From positions 1 to 24,870 of the forward strand of contig QAXH01006411.1 of NCBI GenBank assembly GCA_004335635.1: a stretch of 24,870 nt of DNA, read 5' to 3'. This DNA comes from Chloromonas sp. AAM2. Its lineage: Eukaryota > Chlorophyta > Chlorophyceae > Chlamydomonadales > Chlamydomonadaceae. Below the pieces are notes generated by a model. It did no database searches. It was not told where the DNA came from and saw nothing but the letters and a program-made list of their open reading frames with translations. The position numbers and the translations under genes were made by a program. Of the stretch, positions 11,701 through 20,200 are shown one piece after another. Position 1 is the stretch's first letter. Each line of letters starts with the position of its first letter.

Positions 11701-12525
11701 ATCATTCATTTGATGCATCATATCTTGATGTGCGAGCAAGGGTTTCTGGGCTTGTGTGGACAAACAGGAGGTGCATCTACCATGACCGTAGCACGCATGT
11801 CTCATGAAGCCAGCACACAGTTTTCACGGACGCACGTGGCAAGCTATCAGTATGCTTGCTCAGAAACGTCCTGTCTATCCACAAACTTGCTTCCTCAGCT
11901 ACCCACAGTGCAGCTGTGCCTGTGTTCTTGCCCAGTGTAATGCATTGCATTGCATTGCATTGCATTGAGCATATGAACAAGTTCCGAGCTGCGCCTGATG
12001 CGCTTATTCTGGATGGATGGATGGACCGTGGCATGTCAGAGGCGCCAGATTACAGCACGTGCCTGCATGGAGATATTGTACGTCTGGTCGCCGCCCTCTC
12101 GCACAATCATCTGCATGGCAGCATGCATGCATGCATTGATAGAAGCAGCACGCACTGGCAGCAAAGGCCATGCATTGCTGAGATGCTGCAACTCCTAATG
12201 GCTACCAAGAACAGTGCCTGAGCAGGTATGTCAGAGCCCTGCCCCTGCACTTACAGACATTGTGTGCGGGTGCGCTTTTACTATTTCAGCGACCTTGGCC
12301 AGGAGAGCGTTCCTGCAGCCAAACAGCCCAGCTCAGGACTAGAAATGTGCGAGACGACATGCATGCACACACAGCTCAGGCAACGCAAACGCACTTGGTG
12401 TGGTAGACCGAGTAATCAGGCAGCGCCACGTTCTGGTCACCACGCAGTAAACGCGCCTGCTCTCCTCGGTGAACCAATAACAGCAGGACGGTGCTGACCA
12501 GCACCTGAATGGTACTTTTGGCCAT
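5781..12525 (-). CDS. membrane-anchored zinc carboxypeptidase, peptidase family M14 (plant type)
   Basis: A predicted metallocarboxypeptidase of 478 residues that would remove C-terminal residues in the secretory route or outside the cell. Exons on the minus strand: 12525-12395, 12312-12255, 12110-12063, 11660-11598, 10032-9880, 9076-8907, 8230-8116, 7380-7280, 6808-6661 and 6230-5781. All phases join. The N-terminus is a signal peptide (MAKSTIQVLVSTVLLLLV). The zinc ligands are His105 and Glu108 in GEHAREF and His231 in LNVHSG. The substrate-binding pair is Asn181-Arg182 in DPNRNW. Tyr281 (GYLAHGTATDYMF) and the general base Glu304 (FTWEIYGD) are present. One transmembrane helix lies at about residues 423-442, followed by a Gly/Arg-rich tail. 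Length and motif spacing fit the plant M14 membrane protein typified by Arabidopsis AT5G42320, as recalled. Intron 3 appears to use a GC donor (CAG|GCACGT). A GT donor nine bases further on would add three residues. The tail after residue 443 is uncertain because AG|GTGTGT at the codon for that residue could be a donor. The gene is divergent from the E2 gene, with starts 471 bp apart. Confidence 0.9.
6538..6630 (-). repeat. dispersed repeat with paired TGYAGTGTGACYGC boxes, copy 1
   Basis: On the minus strand the boxes TGCAGTGTGACCGC (6615-6602) and TGTAGTGTGACTGC (6554-6541) lie about 61 bp apart, in carboxypeptidase intron 9. The segment around the first box, CCCAAATCTGCAGTGTGACC, continues into GCAATCCA. 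It matches the plus-strand sequence at 11450-11477 with two or three differences. The second box is also shared, at similar spacing. The family is unknown. Confidence 0.6.
8046..8106. repeat. CTACAAGATCAAGATCA-type tandem repeat
   Basis: Three CCTACAAGATCAAG-like units with extra GATCAA hexamers, just inside carboxypeptidase intron 7 after the exon at 8230-8116. In another minus-strand frame they read as repeated Asp-Leu-Asp-Leu-Val-Gly. That frame does not join the exons and is a by-product of the repeat. Confidence 0.8.
11011..11282. repeat. 10-bp minisatellite (TGACTGGSAG)n with assembly gap
   Basis: Ten-base units ACTGGCAGTG / ACTGGGAGTG are repeated on both sides of a run of N in carboxypeptidase intron 4. 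At least fifteen units are visible. The repeat itself is the likely cause of the assembly break. Confidence 0.95.
11094..11212. other. assembly gap (119 N)
   Basis: Unknown bases inside the ten-base minisatellite. The repeat phase on the two sides differs by two bases from what 119 bases would give, so the stated gap length is probably not the true one. Confidence 0.98.
11430..11538 (+). repeat. dispersed repeat with paired TGYAGTGTGACYGC boxes, copy 2
   Basis: Boxes TGTAGTGTGACCGC (11458-11471) and TGTAGTGCGGCCGC (11525-11538) lie 67 bp apart in carboxypeptidase intron 4. The copy is inverted relative to copy 1, about 4.9 kb away. Sequence between the boxes is only loosely conserved (AAATTATT, AAATT). 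Confidence 0.6.
11941..11966. repeat. (TGCAT)n microsatellite
   Basis: Five tandem TGCAT pentamers in carboxypeptidase intron 3. Confidence 0.9.
12119..12136. repeat. (GCAT)n run near a splice acceptor
   Basis: Four GCAT units, self-complementary, about ten bases upstream (on the coding minus strand) of the CAG acceptor of carboxypeptidase exon 3. Confidence 0.85.
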
Positions 12526-12996
12526 TGCTTGGGCTGGTTGGCCAGTGATGACTGGTTGGCCAGCCGCCCTGTCACGCTACTCAGTCCTCATGGTGTCTTC
12601 ATTAGTTGTGCGCCTGCGGGCCCTATCAACCCAAGTCACCCGCAGGTCCTGGCACGGCGAGTTGTACTTTGCAACCAGCAGCAGCGTTTGCTTGAGTCGT
12701 ATGGCGGTGCCACAGGAGCTCGCAGTAGCCCAGCCTGAAAACGGCCAGCGGTTACGTCTATCCTAGGTTTGCATACCCAATTGCAATCAGCTGTTGCTCA
12801 GCCTTACACGCGAAACAGTCAACCCCATCCTTCGTTTACAGCTGTGTTTGCTGCTACTGTCCTGAGGTGTTGAGGGCTGCACACGCACGCAGGTGCCAAA
12901 GGCAGTCTCAGGTTTGTCATAGCTTATCATCTGCAGCAAAGCGACTCAACAAACTTCAAAAGGCTTCCTTCTCAGCACGGAGAGCAGGTTCCCGCG
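12526..12996. promoter_or_regulatory. divergent intergenic region between carboxypeptidase and E2 starts
   Basis: Only 471 bp separate the two start codons, which point away from each other, so promoters and 5' leaders of both genes must lie here unless there are further upstream leader exons. Next to the carboxypeptidase start, CTGGTTGGCCAG occurs twice (12534-12545 and 12552-12563). The joint between the copies forms a CCAGT-GATG-ACTGG palindrome. No clear TATA box was seen. A shared bidirectional promoter is inference. Confidence 0.55.
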
Positions 12997-14936
12997 ATGG
13001 CTAACCTGACACCGGTAGCCAGCCGAAGAATACAGGCGAGCGCACAAGCGAACAGCCCCTGCATCAGTGATCTCAACTGCATGCCAATGCAGAGCTATGC
13101 GAGCGCTCATGAAAAGCCCTTGTCGAGCCTTGCCAGGCATGCCATGCCATGCCATGCCATACACAGAGTGAGCTCCGTGATTGGCAGCAAAATCCGCCAG
13201 AAGGATGCCTACTTGAAGACTGCAACTCGCTGACTTCCTGGGTGGTTCTGTGAGTGCATCCAATCAACTCATGCACTCAACTGATGCAAATTCAAAGAAA
13301 TACCGAAGCAAACAATGTGATGCTCTGCAGCAGCTGACATGCAGTATACATGAGTTGTTTCACGAGATTAATGGTATCAAAACTACTGACATTCTCGCCT
13401 GGCCTGCAGGATGCAAGGGCCTGAAGGCACCCAGGGCATGCCACGCATTTACGATGGCGAAGTGTTTCGTCTGCGTATCACCTTTGGGGACAGATACCCT
13501 TTAGAATCTCCGGAGGTGAGCCATGAGAACCTGATGGACAGTACGGATAGGATCAAGCAATCCAGTTGTGAATGGTACACACGAGCTTGTGAGTGCTGGC
13601 AGCAAGAGCATGTGAGCAGGCTTTTATTCATCGCCACACACTTGTTTTTCCTTGCCATCATGGACCCTGTTGGATTCACGCATTTGCATCATGAACTGCT
13701 TTATGCGCGCCAACTGCAGATAACAATCGGTTGTGTTGGAGTGTACCCAAGGCTTTAGGCTTGTCCCCGCACTGACAAACTTCTGTTGATGTGTGTTGCA
13801 CATATGGCGTGCTCTGGTTGCTACTGCGCTTCAAAGGGCTCAGAAATCGTTGTGTTGTCCCAACCCGTGCACAGTTTTAACATGTGCGACTGGCCACATC
13901 TTGCATACACAGGTGGTATTCATGGAGCCCTGCATTCCCATCCATCCTCACATATACTCCAATGGCCACATCTGCCTGGACATCCTATATGATGGACGCA
14001 ATGGTGCCTGGTCGCCAGCATTGACCATCAACAAGGTAAAGCAACAAGCGTGTACAACTCGGCTTCGGTTCAAGAGATTCAGTGCCCTTTACGACAATTC
14101 AACCAATGAGATTCAGGCGCCACCCTTTTATGGTGCTGAATTGTGGTCTCAGGCTGCATGTACGTTATTCCACATCATTATCCTGACATGGCTTATCATG
14201 GTTTAGCCCGCAGTGCTGCAGATCATCGCTCCAAGAATCAATAAGCACGAGTGACAATAAGCGTGTGTCATTGTGATGCATGTTGTTATGTCTCATCGTG
14301 ATGCAGGTGTGCCTGTCTCTGAGGTCCATGCTCGCTTCCAACTCGGACAAATCACGGCCGGCTGGAGACCAGGACTACGTGAGAAGAGTGGGAAACAGAT
14401 CGCCAAAGTAAGTGGCGCGTCCACATGTAACAACTCGTAACAGTGAGCGACATAGGGGGTGAGCAATGTGTGTGTGACCGGCGTTTGAAAGGACAGTCTT
14501 GCGTGGACCGGCTTGCTACGTTGCAGTTGCAGTCATGTTCAGGGTTGGTGGAATGGTTAACCTATCTGTTTTGTCTGTCCCCGTGTCTGCTATCCATTGA
14601 GTTACCAGCTGGTGCGTCTTATCTGCTGGTTTGCTGCTAGTAAACTAGACTGGAGTGTCTTCAGCCTGTCAAAACAGACTCTCAGAACAAGGGTCTCAGA
14701 GTCTGTAGGACAAGATGAGTGTAAAGTGTTCACCGCAGTCATGCCAGGACATGGTCGTGTCATACCTTGTCAACCGAAAACTGTAATCTGTAACAACCTC
14801 CACAACAACACTCCATCACTGCAAGTATGGCTTCCTCGGGGCTACTGGCATTCAAGACTCAAATCACTATATTCCTGCTGTTATTTGTTTGCCCCGCAGG
14901 CAAACTGGCTGGGTGTTTGAGGATGACCGTGTGTGA
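12997..14936 (+). CDS. UBE2W: ubiquitin-conjugating enzyme E2, UBE2W / plant UBC15-16-18 type
   Basis: A 162-residue E2 that should accept ubiquitin from E1 on a cysteine and pass it to substrates. Animal UBE2W is known for modifying protein alpha-amino groups. Exons: 12997-13035, 13167-13249, 13410-13515, 13913-14035, 14307-14407 and 14900-14936. All phases join and the last exon ends in TGA. Visible landmarks are RRIQ-SELRDWQQNPPEGC (helix 1), GEVFRLRITFGDRYPLESPE (beta sheet and PxxxP loop), and HPHIYSNGHICLDIL with catalytic Cys97. HPH replaces the usual HPN, as in UBE2W. The C-terminus has SMLASNSDKSRPAGDQDYV and WVFEDDRV, matching the W..HDD.V ending of the family. Length fits (151 residues in human UBE2W, about 161 in plants). 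Intron 1 appears to begin with GC (CAG|GCGAGC). Oddities: about five extra residues (QGMPR) between GPEGT and IYDGE, and GRNGA inserted before WSPA. Confidence 0.93.
13138..13160. repeat. (GCCAT)n run at a splice acceptor
   Basis: Four GCCAT pentamers end six bases before the E2 exon 2 start and occupy the place of the usual pyrimidine tract. Confidence 0.85.
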
Positions 14937-16538
14937 TGCACGTCGAGAGGGACATGATGCATCTCTCAAAGAAGAGCTGAAGCAACGTCTTGTTTGAGCA
15001 GGAGTGCAAGTTCAACGGCTCATCAGAATACCGTGCTACCATTAGTCGGCACCTAATTCAGGGTCTGTCATGACCAGCTATAATGCCTGCACATGGCACG
15101 TAATGCTGCCTCTGAACCACAGAGAGCACATGCAATGCAGCACATCGCAACGCAGTACATCGCATGTGCATACATCGTTTTTGCCAACTGATTATGCACA
15201 TGTCACCTTGGGCGCTCTGCCCTGGTGCAACAAACCTGCACATAAAGGTTCAGGGTACACTGTCTTTGTCCTGGTACTGTTTGGACCAACATGTGAATAT
15301 GTTAGGTTTCACAGCAGGCTAGCCATGACAATAACACCACTTGGTTCACAGGTGTTCAGAGACAGGAGGTTATAACAGTCCTATAACACCTTAGGAAACT
15401 CTTACAATGCAACAGCGCGCTGCATCCTCCCTCAAGCCTCTGTTGGGTTACCTCGTTGTTGAGTCTTAGAGTTGCTTGGAATGCCGAGATTGGTGAGGTG
15501 TGCATGGCTGGTAGGTGATGCTGAAGAAAACTGAGTTGGTGCATCAGCTCTGATTAGTCTTCTTCAGTATCTGTTGGGTGTCGACACTTAGTCAACCATA
15601 ATACTAAAGTTTTGGGCGTCTGTCGAGCCGTGACCGTTAGTTTGCAAATTGATTCCATGAATTGGGACGTGGCCATTCGCCCATCACGTGCTTGCTGATA
15701 CGTGGGGATAGTGACTTTTGCACTCTGTCTTGTAACGCTGCCACTCACTCTACCTCTTCTACCTGACAAGCTCGAGTCCCCAAGCGTTCCCGTTTGGTTA
15801 TCACTTGAGTATTTTTCTTAGATTTGAGCCCGCTGCCAAGGACCAGTTTGCACAGAGGCTGAGTGCGCTGATTGGGTTGTCAGCGCGCTCTAGCTTGGTC
15901 CTCCGGTGGCCGCTGCATGTCTACGTCGGACTGCACTTCGCCTATCTCAGCCATTGCCATGAATCCTGGATCCGCTGTCGTTCCTGTACTGCGGCACCAC
16001 TAAAAGCCCCACAAGTTTTCTGGACTGAAGTATTTTCTGCCTTGCCTCGCAAAGCCCACTCAGAGCTTGTACTTGGGCAAGCGTGACGTGGTGGCGGTGT
16101 GTATGCGGTGATTTGCATCTGCTACGCACCCAGCGGCTAACTGAATTCAAACTTGCATGGCCGCATGACGCGTATTTACATGTACCGCGCCCATTGTTTT
16201 GAGACGTTCTGCCTGACGACCTGTGAGAGCACCTCGTTGGAGAGCACCTCCTTGGAGAGCACCTCAAATGATGAATGAGGGATGGCGACGACTCGACCGG
16301 CGAATATCAGTGATGCACGTCGCCATCTGCCTGACACTTTAAACGTCCTTGGCCAGTTTTCGACGTCTGGACCGGCGGAGCGTGAGTGAACCCTGACCAG
16401 TGCGAGGACGTCAGCCAGTGGAAATAGAGCCGTCTACTGTAATCTCTTGAAATCCCAGGGTCTTCAGTTCAAATTGCCTGGGTTTGCACTGGCATGCTAC
16501 ATTTCTCGCCCAGGAACCTCGGCGGCCAGCCGTGAACC
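14937..16538. other. intergenic region
   Basis: It lies between the E2 stop and the spastin-like start. The longest open frames (for example 15805-16086 plus and 15947-16267 minus) show no recognisable family or splice support. The E2 3' UTR and the promoter of the AAA gene must lie here. No green-algal TGTAA polyadenylation motif was seen just after the E2 stop. Confidence 0.5.
16223..16265. repeat. 15-bp tandem repeat, three copies
   Basis: Three units of TTGGAGAGCACCTCC, the first slightly diverged, about 275 bp upstream of the AAA gene start codon. It could be promoter or 5' leader sequence. Confidence 0.75.
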
Positions 16539-17234
16539 ATGTCATGCGAGGATTTGCACGCTCAGCTTGAGGTGATTCTGCATTGGGTAGTCAGAGCGCT
16601 GGAGGCGGAGCAGCAGAGGCAGCCGCTGTCTGCGACGGAGGCTTATCAGGGGGCATTGCAAGCTCTCGACATTGTCCGCTCAGTGTTGCTACCTTGCATG
16701 CGCTTGGAGAATGGCTGCCAGGCGTCAAACCTTGTCGGCTCCGGTGACGAGAGCCTAGCCCTGTTGGATGAGGTGCTCGGTATGCTGGGCCAAACTTACC
16801 TGCACCGCATAAATGTGAGTTCAATCGCAGCAAGAGCCCACAAACTTCCTTCCCTGTGTACTACGAGATTGTCGTCTTCTTGCATGCATCTGCGCTTGAG
16901 ACCTCAACATGCACTTCTGCCTCTGGCCCCGCTACTACAGGAGCTTCAGGCGGATATGTGGCCTGCTGCAATGTGTCCCGTAGGCAGCACCAGCTCAACC
17001 AGCATGTCAGAAGCCCCTCAACCGCTCTGGACAGCTGAAGACAGCCATCAGCCATCACAGCATCGTCATCACAAGCAACAGGAAGAACAGAATACTCTCA
17101 AAACAGACGAGGATGAGCAGCAATGCCTCCTGCTGCTCGCAACGCCACAATATAGTCAGGGCAGACACAGCAGCAACCTGCTCGCAAGGGATGTGTGCCA
17201 CGCACCACTGACACATCATGTGCCGTTGTATGAA

Positions 17235-17278
<44 letters not shown>

Positions 17279-20200
17279 GCAGCAGCAACAGCAACAGCAG
17301 GTTGCGCTGCAATGCCTGACCTCGCCGGCTGGGGCTACAGAGCCGCCCAAGGTAAGAGACCAGGGATGCGTTTGCCAAGCATCTAGGCTGAATGACACGT
17401 GCATATTCCTTGCTGTGTGGCGTTTCGTGATAACAGGTGCTTCACAACCAATGACATTCATTCATTCATGGTGAAGTAACCAAACATGCACCGGCCACCC
17501 ATGCAACTCCATTCATCGTCTGGCTCCTGTTGACATGGATGCTGCCCACCTCACGCTTCACATGATGTCCCATTCCTTGGCCTGCTGTGCTGATCCTACT
17601 TTCCTGTCGCCGGTATGGTCGAGCCTTGTCTAGCATTGAGCCTTGAGAGTTGAAGTGATACTACTCCCATTCTCATGTGAGGTTCGCGTTAAACGCTCGG
17701 CCTTTTCACTTACGCTGGCCGACGTCCTCTTTCTTTCTTTTCTTCCCACTCTCTCACACCGCAGCAACATGCAGCAGCAACAGACCAGGGCCAAGAGGCG
17801 GCAGCCCTGGCAGGCAATGGCGTGGGGCTGGCCGCTGTTGGGGCTCGTGGGGCAAGCCAACAAGGCCCATCAAAACGATTCAATGAAGGGGTTGAGGACA
17901 GGGAGGGGGATGCTGCGCTGGGGGCGCTGGTGCAGCGGTGCCAGTGCCAGGTCAGCGGCTCGCTGGACGACGTGGCAGGCTTAAGGTAAGTTAACTGAGA
18001 GTAAGCTGAATATCGGTTAAATATCAATAGTGAGTTAGAAATGGAGGGCCTGGAAGGCACAGAGTATGGAGGGCCTGGAAGGCCTAGAGTATGGAGGGCC
18101 TAGGCTGAGTCTGATTGAACAATCAACGTGGCAGGCCGAGGATGAGTTGAATGGAGAGCAACTGAGTTTGTGGCAGGCCTGGGGTAAGTTAGATGGAGGG
18201 GCACGTTGCAGGAACTGGGGCATGTCAGAGCACATGTGCATCGTAATTATGAGACGGGGCAGTTGATGAGAAAAGGCAGGTTGACACTGACTCGCCATGT
18301 GTGCTAAATGCAAGGCGTGTGAGCTGATGTGGTAAGTGTGTGTGGCGAGCAACCGAGCTTAGGTATGAATGCAGGTAGACTTGGGCTAGCTGGCTAAGTT
18401 GACTGAATAACCTTGGCTGAGGTAAGGTAATGGCCTGGACACACTGGATTACAATCACCTTACTTTATAGCAACTTTTTCTCTTTTTGTAGCAACACTGC
18501 TGTGCACGTGATTCATGCACGCAACATTCATGCTCGCGACGGCCTAGGGCACGTGGGCCATGCTCTGTTGTAATTAGAGACGCGTTATGCGTTTATCTTG
18601 CACTAACTTGGCATGATTGGAATAGAAATGCTTCAGTGGTGCTTCGTGGTCTGGCATCAATTGACATCTTATCGCATGGCGCATGCCCGATGGCGCGAAT
18701 GGCGCTAGGTTTTGTTTACTTTCGCCAATTAGCATCGAATGGATTTGGACAGGACCTAAGGATAGCTAGTATGAGGCAGGATAGTTGGCAAGGAGGGACG
18801 GATGATACACTCACCCTGTACTTGACTGAAATGTGTGTGAAGTAAGGGAACAGGACCGGTATTGTGTAACAGTATCAGGATAGCCCCTGACTGTTACGGA
18901 TATATTCAATTCCAAAGGGTCATCCAACAACCAACCTTCAGGTTGGCGCTTTTCAGAAGCAAGCAGCGGTGCGAGCATGTATCAAAAGTGCGTGTTACCC
19001 GCTGCCTGCTTGCAGGGCAATTAAACTGGAGCTTCGGCAAGCGGTGCTGTTGCCCATGCAGCACCCACACTTGTGAGCGCACAGGCCAGCCGGCAGCAAT
19101 CATGACAATCATAATAACCATGCAGACTGCTCACGCGGATCAATAATAATCATGCAGATGCCACACTCATCATGGCATGGCCAACAACATCAAACAGCAT
19201 ATCTGCACTTAATGCAGTCCAGCTGCACTTATTACAGTTCACGCTCCTCATGCCACCTCAAGTATCATCGGATGGGGGTTTCCTCGCTTTTTGTGCCATC
19301 TTGCAATGTTGCTGCCTGTGGTGTCTGGTTGGGGTTGCTTCAGGCAAGGGTTGGCCCTGGTGCAGGGCCCACCAAGGCAGCACCAGCTGCCCAGACTTGG
19401 GCAGGTACCTGCACGCAACCAAACACGAGCAGAGGATATCAAGCCGGGTCAACAGGCTAGCACAAACAAAGGCACCCATGTACTGTCTGCAGAACAGTCG
19501 CTCCCATGCACACACAGGTTCACAGGCCTACGAGCCCCACCCCGGACGTTTCTGTTCTACGGCCCTCCAGGCACCGGCAAGACAATGATGGTGGAGAAGG
19601 TAACGGGAGAGGCTCTGTTGTTTTGGGCTGTTTCGGCTTCTGCATCAGTCAGGTTTCTTTCTCTCCGTCAACCGACCCAATGCGTAAAAAGGGGATCTCT
19701 GTGACAGGAAACTGCAGCTGCGGCATCCTGCAATTATCTGCAACCAAAGCTGTGTGCTACATATAATAACACATATAGTTCAGTGCCGATGCTGTATCCT
19801 GAGTGATATCGGCACAAAAGCTGCTGCTGGTTCAATCAGGCATCTCAGGTGTCAGGGCCGTGAATATGGAACTGCAACCCCAGTGCCTGTAGCCTCCACA
19901 TCAGTGGGCTGTCCGGCCGGCATAGTTGCCAGGTCTTTGAAATCCAGGTGTTGTTGAAGCAGGGCCAACTTATTGAGCACCAATCAGTTGTCGGGCCTTT
20001 GAATCCTGAACTGTGGCTTATCCAGGGAATGGAACCAGGCTTGTTGAAGGAGGGCGTGGGCTGATGCACGTCTTGTGCCTTTGCCTGCGCCCCTGCACCT
20101 GCTGAGCAGTCCTCCCCGGACTGCATGCCATGTAGACAGCAACAACCATAACAACCATAACACAGCCAATGGCACACGCCTCATGATAACAGGCCTTAGA

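Noticed and set aside
12509..12766. Plus-strand open frames in the divergent promoter region
   Set aside because: They overlap the carboxypeptidase start and show no similarity to E2 N-terminal sequence. The E2 start at 12997 already gives the expected length.
15805..16267. Overlapping open frames on both strands
   Set aside because: Neither shows recognisable domains or splice structure. The region is best read as intergenic.
17055..17461. Minus-strand frames rich in poly-Leu or poly-Cys across the CAG repeat
   Set aside because: They are antisense readings of the glutamine repeat in the AAA gene exon.
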